From contig CAYWXV010000001.1 of the NCBI GenBank assembly GCA_964462535.1, positions 62,001 to 126,000 on the forward strand: a stretch of 64,000 nucleotides of DNA, written 5' to 3'. A program made the translations under genes and the position numbers. Source of the DNA: CAYWXV01 sp964462535. Its GTDB lineage: Bacteria > Bacteroidota > Ignavibacteria > OLB7. The notes beneath the pieces are model-generated. The model saw only the letters and a program-made list of their open reading frames with translations. It searched no databases and was not told the DNA's origin. Positions 26,374 through 34,916 of the stretch are shown here, piece by piece (the stretch's first letter is position 1; every line of letters begins with the position of its first letter).

Positions 26374-26874
26374 ATGGATAGACTCTATTCACCGTGGCGA
26401 TCGCAATTCATTGATACCGCGGGCGATCTCGAAGACAATCAAAGTCCATTCATCCGCGCGTGGAACGATCCCGCGCACGACCGGGAAAACCTGCTTCTGT
26501 TCAGGGGAGAGACGGCATTCATCATTCTGAACAAGTATCCTTACAACGCTGGACACCTTCTTATCTGTCCCGCCCGTGAAGTGGGCGATTACCTCGATCT
26601 GTTACGCGAGGAGCGGGGTGAGATGTCAGATCTCGTTGCTCTAGGAATCCGAGTCCTCACCGAGGCGCTTCATCCACAAGGATTCAACGTCGGAATGAAC
26701 CTTGGTCGCACTGCGGGCGCCGGCATTCCTTCACACGTCCACATGCACGTCGTGCCCCGTTGGAACGGTGATATGAACTTCATGCCGGTCTTGGACGAGG
26801 TCCGCGTGATCTCGCACGCGATGGAAGACATCTATGAAAGGCTCGTGGCCGCTCTGCCGCGCGCGCTGGACTGA
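26374..26874 (+). CDS. HIT-family nucleotide hydrolase/phosphorylase
   Basis: A 166-residue histidine-triad protein. The core YPYNAGHLLICPAREVGDYL leads to the catalytic triad IPSHVHMHVVPRWNGDMNF (H-x-H-x-H). The N-terminal RENLLLFRGETAFIILNKYP and the length match the Ap4A-phosphorylase-like HIT branch common in bacteria. It cleaves phosphoanhydride bonds in dinucleoside polyphosphates or adenylated nucleotides; the exact substrate is not deducible. The gene is divergent from nuoF and 45 nt upstream of der, which has its own promoter candidate. Confidence 0.92.
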   Translation: MDRLYSPWRSQFIDTAGDLEDNQSPFIRAWNDPAHDRENLLLFRGETAFIILNKYPYNAGHLLICPAREVGDYLDLLREERGEMSDLVALGIRVLTEALHPQGFNVGMNLGRTAGAGIPSHVHMHVVPRWNGDMNFMPVLDEVRVISHAMEDIYERLVAALPRALD

Positions 26875-26901
26875 CGACACCTCCTCCAACAGCCATCCTC
26901 G

Positions 26902-26909
26902 TATCTTCG
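26902..26909 (+). promoter_or_regulatory. Candidate -7 promoter element for der (TATCTTCG)
   Basis: It ends 10 nt before the der ATG at 26920, which predicts a leader of only a few nucleotides. Confidence 0.55.
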
Positions 26910-26919
26910 CTACCCTCAC

Positions 26920-28245
26920 ATGAACCGTATAGTAGCCATCGTTGGCAGGCCGAATGTCGGCAAGTCGACGCTCTTCAATCGTTTTCTCGGTCGCCGCGAG
27001 GCGATTGTTGAAAACATCGCTGGTGTGACTCGTGATCGCCACTACGGCGAGGCCGAGTGGGCCGGCCGCGTCTTCGACTTGATCGACACAGGGGGACTCG
27101 TACCTGATAGCGACGATCTGTTTGAGCGTGCGATCTTCGAACAGGCGCAGATCGCAATGGATGAGGCCGACGTTATCGTGTTCGTGGTCGATGGACGCGA
27201 GGGCGTCGCGCCGATCGATCACGCCATAGCCGACCTGTTGCGAAGATCCCCCAAGCGGACCGTGCTTGTCGTCAACAAGTGCGACAATGACAAGGGCGAT
27301 GCCGACGCAGTGGTTTTCTGGGAACTGGGACTTGGTGAACCCTGGCCTGTTTCGGCGATGAACGGGCGGAGGATCGGCGATACGTTGGACGAAATCACAG
27401 CCGACTTCCCGCAGGGCGATGTCGATGAAGATGATGAGGGAGGGCCCCTGAAGATTGCCCTCATAGGTCGTCCGAATGTCGGGAAGAGTTCGATAACGAA
27501 CGCTCTTCTTGGGGAGGATCGGGCGATCGTCACTCCTGTTGCCGGCACGACCCGGGACTCCGTCGACAGCGTTCTTCGTTATCACGGCGAGGAGATCACG
27601 CTTATCGACACCGCCGGCTTACGAAAGCGGAAACAGGTCAGTGAATCAATCGAGCTTTACTCCGTCATTCGAACGGTCAGGGCCATTGAAAGATGTGACG
27701 TTGCCGCAGTCGTGCTGGACGCTCAGCAGGGACTGGAGCGCCAGGATATCAAGATCGTCACTGAGGCGGCGGAGAAGAAGAAAGGCATCATCCTCGTTGT
27801 CAACAAGTGGGACCTGGTGGAAAAGGACACCATGACGTCCAAGCGCTATGAGGACGCGATTCGTGCGGAGATCCCGACCTTCGCCTGGATTCCCATCGTG
27901 TTTGTTTCCGCCGTGACCAGGCAGCGAATGGTCAAGATCATCGAACTGGCACGTCGTGTACGCGAGGAGCGGGCGCGACGCATTCAAACCAGCACGTTGA
28001 ACGACGTGGTCCTCGAGGCGATTCGGACGCAACCACCCCCCTCGGTGAAGGGGAGAGACCTGAGGATCAATTTCCTGCAGCAGCCGCAGGCATCCCCCCC
28101 CGTGTTCCTCTGCTACACCAATCACCCCGATCTGATCCCCGACAACTACTCTCGATTTCTGGAGCGAATTATCCGCGAGAACTTCGGGTTCGAAGGTGTT
28201 CCCGTGACGTTGGTCTACAAGCAGAAGAACAAGATGATGGCGTAG
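26920..28245 (+). CDS. der: Ribosome biogenesis GTPase Der (EngA)
   Basis: A 441-residue double-Era-like GTPase required for 50S subunit assembly. Two tandem G domains are obvious: the first has IVGRPNVGKSTLFNRFLG and VVNKCDNDKGD, and the second (from about residue 180) has IALIGRPNVGKSSITNALLG, DTAGLRKRKQ and VVNKWDLVEKD. The C-terminal KH-like domain follows (LRINFLQQPQASPPVFLCYT; ENFGFEGVPVTLVYKQKNK). Normal length. It leads the plus-strand series that continues with the M20 dipeptidase 27 nt later. Confidence 0.98.
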   Translation: MNRIVAIVGRPNVGKSTLFNRFLGRREAIVENIAGVTRDRHYGEAEWAGRVFDLIDTGGLVPDSDDLFERAIFEQAQIAMDEADVIVFVVDGREGVAPIDHAIADLLRRSPKRTVLVVNKCDNDKGDADAVVFWELGLGEPWPVSAMNGRRIGDTLDEITADFPQGDVDEDDEGGPLKIALIGRPNVGKSSITNALLGEDRAIVTPVAGTTRDSVDSVLRYHGEEITLIDTAGLRKRKQVSESIELYSVIRTVRAIERCDVAAVVLDAQQGLERQDIKIVTEAAEKKKGIILVVNKWDLVEKDTMTSKRYEDAIRAEIPTFAWIPIVFVSAVTRQRMVKIIELARRVREERARRIQTSTLNDVVLEAIRTQPPPSVKGRDLRINFLQQPQASPPVFLCYTNHPDLIPDNYSRFLERIIRENFGFEGVPVTLVYKQKNKMMA

Positions 28246-28272
28246 CCACAGCTGCGCCGAACCTCAACATTG

Positions 28273-29664
28273 ATGATCCACCGCGACATGAACGAACAAC
28301 TCACCTACGTCGACGAGCATCTCAATCGATTCATTGAGGAGTTGAAGGACTTTCTCCGGATCCCGTCGATATCGGCCGACTCGGCATATGATCTGGAAAC
28401 GCGCCGCGCGGCTGATTACGTAGCCGGCGAAATGAGTCGAATCGGCCTCGAGCATGTTGCCGTCATGGAAACGGCCCGTCATCCCGTCGTCTATGGCGAC
28501 TGGCTGCATGCCGAAGGAAAGCCAACCGTGTTGATCTACGGGCACTACGATGTCCAACCTCCCGATCCGCTGAACCTCTGGACGACACCGCCATTCGAAC
28601 CGGACATTCGCGACGGAGATATTTACGCGCGCGGCTCCATCGACGATAAGGGGCAGGTGCATCTTCATCTGAAGAGCATAGAGGCATGGATGCGGACCGC
28701 CGGTCGACTTCCCGTAAATGTCAAGGTGATCATCGAGGGTGAAGAAGAGATAGGGTCGCCCAACTTCCCTGGCTTCCTGGCCGCCCACCGTGATCTGCTT
28801 GCCTGTGACGCTGTGATGATTTCCGATACGACGATGTATGATCGCGGCATGCCTTCAATTACCTACGGGTTGCGCGGGCTGGCCTACTTCGAGATCAACG
28901 TGACGGGCCCGGACCGGGACCTGCACAGCGGAATGTTTGGTGGTGCGGTGGCGAATCCGATCAACGCTTTGTGTGAGTTGATTGCCGGTATGAAGGATGC
29001 CTCCGGGAGAGTAACCCTCCCCGGGTTCTATGACGACGTTATCGATGTGACTCCTGACGAGCGCGAAGAACTGGCGCGGCTGCCCTACGACCCGGAGGAT
29101 TTCAAGCGAATGCTCACCATCCCCGAAACAACCGGGGAGACGGGATATTCGGATCTCGAGCGTCTGTGGGCTCGGCCAACGTTAGATGTGTGTGGTATCT
29201 GGGGGGGGTATCAGGGTGAGGGCGCCAAGACGGTTCTCCCATCCAAAGCGGGTGCCAAGGTGTCGATGCGACTGGTGGCAGGTCAGAACCACGAGGCAAT
29301 AGGGGGCATGTTGCGCGAGTACGTCAAGATGAACGCGCCCGCCGGGGTTACGATCGAAGTTACGGATCTGCATGGCGGTCCTCCGGCATTGACGCCAACC
29401 GACTCACGTCCCGTGATGGCCGCGTTGCGGGCACTCGAACGGGCCTTTAACACGAAACCCTTCCTGATCCGGTCTGGAGGATCGATTCCAATTGTCGCTG
29501 ATTTCGAGAAGGAGCTCGATGCTCCGGTTGTCCTTATGGGCTTTGGTCTCCCCGACCAGAATGCTCACTCGCCCGATGAGAAGATGAACCTGGAGTGCTA
29601 CGATCTCGGCATCCGAAGCGCCCTCCTTTTCTTGACGGAGTTCGGCGATGGATCGCAGCAATAA
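28273..29664 (+). CDS. M20-family dipeptidase (carnosinase/CNDP-like)
   Basis: A di-zinc metallopeptidase of about 463 residues. The ligand motifs are in order: VLIYGHYDVQPPDPLNLW (His, Asp), ARGSIDDKGQVHLHLKSI (bridging Asp), IIEGEEEIGSPNF (general-base Glu and Glu ligand), VMISDTTMYDRG (Asp) and a distal His in DQNAHSPDEKMNL. DLHSGMFGGAVANPINAL belongs to the dimerisation/lid domain. It probably hydrolyses dipeptides in the cytoplasm, as there is no signal peptide. Possible starts are TTG 28270, ATG 28273 and ATG 28288; I use 28273. It is probably cotranscribed with der, and the following SDR gene starts 89 nt downstream. Confidence 0.93.
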   Translation: MIHRDMNEQLTYVDEHLNRFIEELKDFLRIPSISADSAYDLETRRAADYVAGEMSRIGLEHVAVMETARHPVVYGDWLHAEGKPTVLIYGHYDVQPPDPLNLWTTPPFEPDIRDGDIYARGSIDDKGQVHLHLKSIEAWMRTAGRLPVNVKVIIEGEEEIGSPNFPGFLAAHRDLLACDAVMISDTTMYDRGMPSITYGLRGLAYFEINVTGPDRDLHSGMFGGAVANPINALCELIAGMKDASGRVTLPGFYDDVIDVTPDEREELARLPYDPEDFKRMLTIPETTGETGYSDLERLWARPTLDVCGIWGGYQGEGAKTVLPSKAGAKVSMRLVAGQNHEAIGGMLREYVKMNAPAGVTIEVTDLHGGPPALTPTDSRPVMAALRALERAFNTKPFLIRSGGSIPIVADFEKELDAPVVLMGFGLPDQNAHSPDEKMNLECYDLGIRSALLFLTEFGDGSQQ

Positions 29665-29753
29665 GACGCCGCAATCGTCCGTCACGTACGTATCCGCTGA
29701 CGGACTCCACGCGGCCGTGGTCGTGCGTATTCTCCCCGTCGAGCGAGGGTGAC

Positions 29754-30689
29754 ATGAGCACAATGTTCTCCGCCGACGCCGCGATTGAGCGGCGCCCAAT
29801 CATGATCACCGGAGCAAGCGGATTCGTGGGCTGGAATGCGACACGTTACTTCGCCCTCCGTCGACACGACGTCATCGCAACGTTTGGATCATTTCCTCAC
29901 TACTTGCATGACGACGATGACGTTCGGACCGTCCAGATGGATCTTCTGGACGATACTTCGGTCGAGCGGGTCGTGTCGCACTTCCAGCCCCGTTGTATTC
30001 TGCACTGCGCCGCTCTTGCGCATCCGCAGCGGGACAAGGACGAGACTCTGTTGATGCGCGTCAATGTCGACGGCGCGGAAGCCGTTGCCCGCCACGCAGC
30101 CAGGTATCACATCCCTATTGTCTATCTTTCCACGGATCTTGTCTATCCGCTGCAGGCGGGAAAGGTGACGGCGTCCTCGACCGTTGACCCCTCCACGCCG
30201 TATGGTCGATCAAAGCTTCTCGGCGAGCAGGCGGTAACGGCATCGAACGATTCGTGGGTGGTCATCCGTCCCTCGATCATGTACGGCGCAGGCACCACGC
30301 GTTCGAACTCGTTCTCGCAGTTCCTGGACCGATGTTGGGAGAAAGGGGAGGAGGCTCCGGTCTTTGCGGATCAGTTCAGGTCGTTTCTTTCCGTGCGCGA
30401 TCTGGTCACTGCAGTGGAGGTTCTCATCTCTCGAGAGGAAGAGTGGGGACACGTCTTCCTCTGTGGCGGACCGGAACGGCTTAGCCGCCACCAATTCGCC
30501 CTGCGATATGCCCGCATCAAGGGAATCGACGATCGTTTGATACGATCCATGCGAGCGCAAGACCTGGAGGGATACGTAGGTGGTGCCAGTGACATCGAAC
30601 TTGACAGCGAGCCCTTGTTGAAACTGGGCTGGAACCAGCATAGCATTGAAGAGAGCATTTCCGAGATGCATACAATACCCCTGAGGTAA
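29754..30689 (+). CDS. NAD(P)-dependent epimerase/RmlD-like short-chain dehydrogenase
   Basis: The start is set to the ATG at 29754 (311 aa), since it precedes the Rossmann motif PIMITGASGFVGWNATRY closely; a longer frame to 29595 would overlap the dipeptidase gene. Extended-SDR features include NVDGAEAVARHAARYHIPIV, VYLSTDLVYPLQ with the catalytic Thr region, and the YxxxK pair in STPYGRSKLLGEQAV. It resembles dTDP-4-dehydrorhamnose reductase and related sugar-nucleotide enzymes, so the substrate is probably a nucleotide sugar. No other rml genes are nearby. The 5-FCL gene follows after 4 nt. Confidence 0.88.
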   Translation: MSTMFSADAAIERRPIMITGASGFVGWNATRYFALRRHDVIATFGSFPHYLHDDDDVRTVQMDLLDDTSVERVVSHFQPRCILHCAALAHPQRDKDETLLMRVNVDGAEAVARHAARYHIPIVYLSTDLVYPLQAGKVTASSTVDPSTPYGRSKLLGEQAVTASNDSWVVIRPSIMYGAGTTRSNSFSQFLDRCWEKGEEAPVFADQFRSFLSVRDLVTAVEVLISREEEWGHVFLCGGPERLSRHQFALRYARIKGIDDRLIRSMRAQDLEGYVGGASDIELDSEPLLKLGWNQHSIEESISEMHTIPLR

Positions 30690-30693
30690 CCGC

Positions 30694-31263
30694 ATGGGCA
30701 CGATGAACAAGGACGAACTCCGTCGCGAGGCGCTCCGACGCCGCGACGCGATCCCACCTGAGGAGAGAGTAGTACGGAGTGCGGCAATCTGCTCTGCAGT
30801 TGTGGACGACGAGTCGTTCCTCTCTGCCAGGGCAGTTCATGTCTACCTGCCATTCGGGACCGAGGTAGACATTCGTCCGTTGATCGACGTGGCGTGGGGC
30901 ATGGGAAAGGAGGTCGGGCTGATGAGGGTAATGGAGGATGGAGGTATTGCCCACCACGAGATCGACTCCGGCACGTCCTATCGGAAGGGGAGCCTGGGGA
31001 TTATGGAGCCGATCGAGGCGGAACCGTTTGACCTCGATCGATGTGACCTGGTTATCGTTCCGATCGTTGCGGCCGATGAAGAGGGGAACCGACTGGGATA
31101 CGGCAAGGGGTACTACGACCAGTTTCTTGCGCAGCATCCGCGACCTGCGATTGGGGTTTGTTTCGACGAGCAGATCTTCGACCACATACCAAGCGATGAA
31201 GGGGACATCGTCCTCGATGCCATCTATACCGACAGACGCGTCATCGTTCCTGAAGAAGACTGA
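30694..31263 (+). CDS. 5-formyltetrahydrofolate cyclo-ligase
   Basis: A 189-residue ATP-dependent enzyme converting 5-formyl-THF to 5,10-methenyl-THF. The family signature is in CDLVIVPIVAADEEGNRLGY followed by GKGYYDQFLA, with the N-terminal KDELRREALRRRDAIPPEE and VYLPFGTEVDIRPLID. Its stop codon shares bases with the pabB start (TGATG at 31261-31265), so the two are translationally coupled. Together with pabB, pabA and pabC downstream this makes a folate-metabolism block. Confidence 0.95.
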   Translation: MGTMNKDELRREALRRRDAIPPEERVVRSAAICSAVVDDESFLSARAVHVYLPFGTEVDIRPLIDVAWGMGKEVGLMRVMEDGGIAHHEIDSGTSYRKGSLGIMEPIEAEPFDLDRCDLVIVPIVAADEEGNRLGYGKGYYDQFLAQHPRPAIGVCFDEQIFDHIPSDEGDIVLDAIYTDRRVIVPEED

Positions 31264-32708
31264 TGGTACTCCGTCCGACTGTTCGGTCCCTGCCCATGGG
31301 GGACGTACAACCGGTAAATATTTTGAGGGCGCTAAGGTCGTTCGGCTGGAGCGTACTGTTGGAGAGTGGAAGGGGAGGGAGATACTCCTATGTTTTTGGG
31401 CCTGCGCTTTTGCGCCTGGAGTATGACGGCACTACCACCACGTTGAGATCGTCCGAGAAAACCGATGTGTGGGAGGGTGATCCCTGGAATCACCTGGGAT
31501 CGTTCGCCGAACAATTCGGTGTCACGCGCCACCCCGCTTTGAAGAACTTCCCTGGCGGAGTTGTCGGGTATCTGGCCTACGACATGGTTCGGACCCTTGA
31601 GCGTCTCCCCGACTCGACTGTCGACGACGTGCCTCTTCCTCTCCTTCGGTTCGACTACTCCGACCGATTCGTCGAACTGGATCACACCACCGGTCAATTG
31701 TCGATCGTCGCGTTGACCGACGGAGAAGGCGAGGAACCGGCATGGATGAATGAGGTCGAAGCTGCGATTCAAGACGCGGAGGCAGCGCGCCGTATCCCAA
31801 GCGAACGACCGTCGGTGTCGGATGAATCGCTGTGGAGGTCCAACGTGTCGCAGACTGAATTTGAGGCAATCGTGAGGCGCACACGCGAGTATATCTACGA
31901 AGGGGATGTTTTCCAGGCAAACCTCTCGCTGCGACTGGATTCCGATTCGCCCGCCTCCACCACGGACTTGTACGAGGCGCTCAAGAGGATCAATCCATCA
32001 CCATACATGGCGTGCCTCGACTACGACGACTTCGGCGTGGCCTCTGCGTCTCCAGAGTTGTTGTTAAAGGTCAGAGACGGGAGAGTCGAGACCCGGCCCA
32101 TTGCGGGTACGCGACCGCGCGGATCTACCGAAGAAGAAGATCAGCTCCTTATCGAGGAGTTGGTTGCAAATGAGAAGGAACGAGCCGAGCACCTGATGCT
32201 CGTGGATCTTGAGAGAAACGACATAGGAAGGGTCGCCGAGTTTGGCTCGGTTCGCGTCGATGAATTCATGACCGTTGAGTGCTACTCACACGTGAACCAC
32301 ATCGTCTCACACGTTTCGGGTCGGCTTGCTGCTGGTCGCACGGCCGTGGATGCTCTGATGGGAATGTTTCCGGGAGGTACGATCACCGGTGCTCCGAAGG
32401 TCCGTGCGATGGAGATCATTGAGGAGCTGGAGCCGACGCGCCGGTCGCTATACACCGGATCGATTGGGTGGATTGGATTTGACGGGTCGTGCGAGTTCAA
32501 CATTGTGATCCGCACCATTGTGTCCGTCTGCGGGCGCGCCTATGTCCAGGCCGGGGCGGGAATCGTCGCCGACTCGAATCCCGCGTCCGAGTATGCGGAG
32601 TCAATGCGCAAGGCGCAGGCTGCGGTGGAGGCGGTGTCGCGAGCCAACGGTTATGAAACACCTCCCAACGCCATTACAGGACTGGCAGGCGAAGCATGGC
32701 AGTCCTGA
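31263..32708 (+). CDS. pabB: Aminodeoxychorismate synthase component I (PabB-like chorismate-binding enzyme)
   Basis: A 481-residue chorismate-binding protein. Motifs are PGGVVGYLAYDMVRTLERLP, YEGDVFQANLSLRLDSDS, ETRPIAGTRPRGSTEEEDQL, LMLVDLERNDIGRVAEFGSV, FPGGTITGAPKVRAMEIIEE and YTGSIGWIGFDGSCEFNIVI. The key loop reads PIAGT, the form seen in TrpE and in Lys-independent PabB proteins, rather than the PIKGT of E. coli PabB, so sequence alone does not separate anthranilate from aminodeoxychorismate synthase. The context (5-FCL upstream, glutamine amidotransferase and aminodeoxychorismate lyase-like genes downstream, no trp genes) favours p-aminobenzoate synthesis. It overlaps 5-FCL by 1 nt and pabA by 13 nt. 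Confidence 0.9.
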   Translation: MVLRPTVRSLPMGDVQPVNILRALRSFGWSVLLESGRGGRYSYVFGPALLRLEYDGTTTTLRSSEKTDVWEGDPWNHLGSFAEQFGVTRHPALKNFPGGVVGYLAYDMVRTLERLPDSTVDDVPLPLLRFDYSDRFVELDHTTGQLSIVALTDGEGEEPAWMNEVEAAIQDAEAARRIPSERPSVSDESLWRSNVSQTEFEAIVRRTREYIYEGDVFQANLSLRLDSDSPASTTDLYEALKRINPSPYMACLDYDDFGVASASPELLLKVRDGRVETRPIAGTRPRGSTEEEDQLLIEELVANEKERAEHLMLVDLERNDIGRVAEFGSVRVDEFMTVECYSHVNHIVSHVSGRLAAGRTAVDALMGMFPGGTITGAPKVRAMEIIEELEPTRRSLYTGSIGWIGFDGSCEFNIVIRTIVSVCGRAYVQAGAGIVADSNPASEYAESMRKAQAAVEAVSRANGYETPPNAITGLAGEAWQS

Positions 32709-33274
32709 TCGTCGACAACTACGACTCGTTCACCTACAATCTTGCCCAGTATGTAGGGGAGGCGGGGGAGAGGCCAGTCGTATATCGAAATGATGCCCTT
32801 GGCATCGACGACATAGAGCGATTGAGGCCGTCCCACATCATTCTTTCCCCTGGTCCCGGAACACCCGATTCAGCCGGCATCACAGTCAATGTCATAGAGC
32901 ACTTCTGGGACTCCACCCCCATACTGGGTGTGTGTCTCGGGCATCAGGCTATTGGGCAGGTGTTTGGTGGACGCGTCGTGCATGCTCCCACGTTGATGCA
33001 CGGGAAGGTATCAGATGTCTACCACGACGGCACCGGCTTGCACCACGGACTACCTACTCCATTCCGGGCCACACGTTATCATTCACTCGTGCTTCGTCCT
33101 GACTCGGTTCCCGATGTGTTCCGCATCAACGCGTGGACTGCGCACGGAGACGTTATGGGAATTGCGCATCGCGACAGGCCATTATTCGGTGTGCAGTACC
33201 ACCCGGAGTCGTACATGACTTCGGAGGGTCGCCGAATCGTTGAGGCCTTCCTAGCAACAGGAGCGTCCCGATGA
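32696..33274 (+). CDS. pabA: Glutamine amidotransferase, aminodeoxychorismate/anthranilate synthase component II
   Basis: A 192-residue class I glutamine amidotransferase supplying ammonia to the chorismate-binding subunit. It starts AVLIVDNYDSFTYNLAQYVG, has the oxyanion strand IILSPGPGTPDSAGI, the nucleophile Cys in ILGVCLGHQAIGQVFGG and the His/Glu of the triad in FGVQYHPESYMTSEGRRIV. The 13-nt overlap with pabB upstream and the 4-nt ATGA overlap with pabC downstream show tight coupling. The same subunit may also serve anthranilate synthase (amphibolic TrpG/PabA). Confidence 0.95.
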   Translation: MAVLIVDNYDSFTYNLAQYVGEAGERPVVYRNDALGIDDIERLRPSHIILSPGPGTPDSAGITVNVIEHFWDSTPILGVCLGHQAIGQVFGGRVVHAPTLMHGKVSDVYHDGTGLHHGLPTPFRATRYHSLVLRPDSVPDVFRINAWTAHGDVMGIAHRDRPLFGVQYHPESYMTSEGRRIVEAFLATGASR

Positions 33275-34104
33275 ACTTGGTTTCTGTCAACGGAGTGGTC
33301 ATGCCGGCCGAGGCGGCAACCGTGCCATGGAACGATCGGGCGTTTCAGCTAGGTGACGGGCTGTTCGAAACGATGAAGGTGACGGGCGGGAATGCCACGT
33401 TCCTTGACCTCCATTTGGACAGACTCTATGCATCGGCGCAATTCCTCGAGATCCATCTCCCGGGGAGGGAGACTCTGGAAGGGTGGATTCGGACGCTACT
33501 TCGAGAGTCGACCATTGACGAGAGTGCGCTTCGCCTGACAGTGTCACGAGGGATCGGAGGGGAGCTATCCGGAATTGGAGTCGATTCCGCAACGGTCCTC
33601 ATCAATACCCGTCCGCTGCCCACGCCCCCAGCGGGGTTCGCGGAGGAGGTCGCGATTGCCAGGACGACATTCGTGCCTCCCACGATTGGGAGACGATTGA
33701 AGGGACACGGATACCAGGGTGCCGTTCTGGCTCAGCGAGCGTTGTTTGTTGCGGGTCTTCGGGAGGGAATTGTTCTCAGCTCGGATGGAGACCTCATGGA
33801 GGGAACGGTTAGCAATCTGTTCGGTGTGCTGGGAGGTGCGGTGCGCACGGCGTCTCTGGACAGAGGCGTGCTTCCTGGGATCACACGCAAAAGGGTGTTG
33901 CGAGCGGCTGAGGTCGTGGGCGTGGAGGTGATCGAGGAACCGATTCGCATGGCGGAACTGAGGTTGACGTCGGAGCTCTTCTACACCAATGCGTTGCGCG
34001 GCATTACCTCAATAACACGCATCCGGAACGGAATATGGGAATCGATGTCTAGCTTAGTGGCAGACGCTCTGCGCGCTCAAGTTGCGTTGGAGAGCGGGTT
34101 CTGA
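33271..34104 (+). CDS. pabC: Aminodeoxychorismate lyase-like class IV aminotransferase
   Basis: A 277-residue fold-type IV PLP enzyme. It begins NLVSVNGVVMPAEAATVPWN and has DRAFQLGDGLFETMKV. The PLP-lysine is in GRRLKGHGYQGAVLAQRALF, and GDLMEGTVSNLFGVLGG and RGVLPGITRKRVLRAAEV match the cofactor phosphate-binding region. Position after pabB and pabA indicates release of pyruvate from aminodeoxychorismate to give p-aminobenzoate; a branched-chain aminotransferase-like role is the alternative. Its last 28 bp overlap the tail of the convergent inositol monophosphatase gene. Confidence 0.88.
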   Translation: MNLVSVNGVVMPAEAATVPWNDRAFQLGDGLFETMKVTGGNATFLDLHLDRLYASAQFLEIHLPGRETLEGWIRTLLRESTIDESALRLTVSRGIGGELSGIGVDSATVLINTRPLPTPPAGFAEEVAIARTTFVPPTIGRRLKGHGYQGAVLAQRALFVAGLREGIVLSSDGDLMEGTVSNLFGVLGGAVRTASLDRGVLPGITRKRVLRAAEVVGVEVIEEPIRMAELRLTSELFYTNALRGITSITRIRNGIWESMSSLVADALRAQVALESGF

Positions 34105-34916
34105 AGGATGCTCAGCATATCACGCTGTAGGTGACCATTTGTGGCAAGAATGCGGTCGGTGACAAGGCCCGGTGGGCGCTCTCCGTCGGAGTAGGATACC
34201 ACGCTTCCCCCAGCCTCGTCAACCATGAGAAGCCCGGCCGCGACATCCCAGGGGCCGAGTGCGACTTCCCAGAAGGCATCAAAACGTCCGGCGGCCAGAT
34301 ACGCAAGATCAAGTGCTGCGGAACCGAGACGGCGGACCGGAATTCCGCGTCGAACCATCGCCACGAAAGCGTCGATACAGTTGTACGGGTTCTCGTTGAC
34401 GTTGTATGGAAACCCCGTGACCAAGACCGACTGAAGCAGGTTTGTCGTCTCACTCACTTTCAATCGAGTACCATTGTGCCACGCACCACCACCCAGGGTC
34501 GCAGTGAATAGCTCGTTCGTACCCGGACCATAGATTGCGCCGACGATCGGCTCTCCATCACGGACCGCGGCTATGGAAATCGCATACATTGGTACGCGGT
34601 GGGCGTAATTCACCGTCCCGTCGATCGGATCAACAACCCACGTTAGATCCCGCAGATCGCGGTCACCCCCGGACTCCTCCGCCAGATACCGACTTCCAGG
34701 CACCCGCTCCATGACGATTGCACGGATTAGGTCCTCGCTGGCACGATCCATCTCCGTCACCAGGTTATAGTTTCCCTGATCTTTCATCTCAATCTTGAGC
34801 ACATCGTTGATGCGGCTTCGCACCAACTCACCGGCCGCCGTTGCCGCAACCACCGCGACATCCAGGAGTCCAGCCAGGTCGTCCGTGTCAGGCGACAGAG
34901 TAGGGGGCTGCGTCAT
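34077..34916 (-). CDS. Inositol monophosphatase family protein (SuhB-like)
   Basis: A 279-residue Mg-dependent phosphatase. The metal sites are in YLAEESGGD (Glu) and LTWVVDPIDGTVNYAHRVPM (D-P-I-D-G-T), and the third Asp lies in GPWDVAAGLLMVDEAGG. Substrates of the family include inositol-1-phosphate, PAP and fructose-1,6-bisphosphate. Its ATG overlaps the bshA stop by 4 nt, so the two are translationally coupled; a link to thiol metabolism is possible but not established. The 3' end overlaps pabC on the other strand by 28 bp. Confidence 0.93.
   Translation of the reverse strand: MTQPPTLSPDTDDLAGLLDVAVVAATAAGELVRSRINDVLKIEMKDQGNYNLVTEMDRASEDLIRAIVMERVPGSRYLAEESGGDRDLRDLTWVVDPIDGTVNYAHRVPMYAISIAAVRDGEPIVGAIYGPGTNELFTATLGGGAWHNGTRLKVSETTNLLQSVLVTGFPYNVNENPYNCIDAFVAMVRRGIPVRRLGSAALDLAYLAAGRFDAFWEVALGPWDVAAGLLMVDEAGGSVVSYSDGERPPGLVTDRILATNGHLQRDMLSILQNPLSNAT

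Noticed and set aside
26731..27585. 284-codon minus-strand ORF across the HIT/der junction
   Set aside because: Shadow of der and the HIT gene; no motifs.
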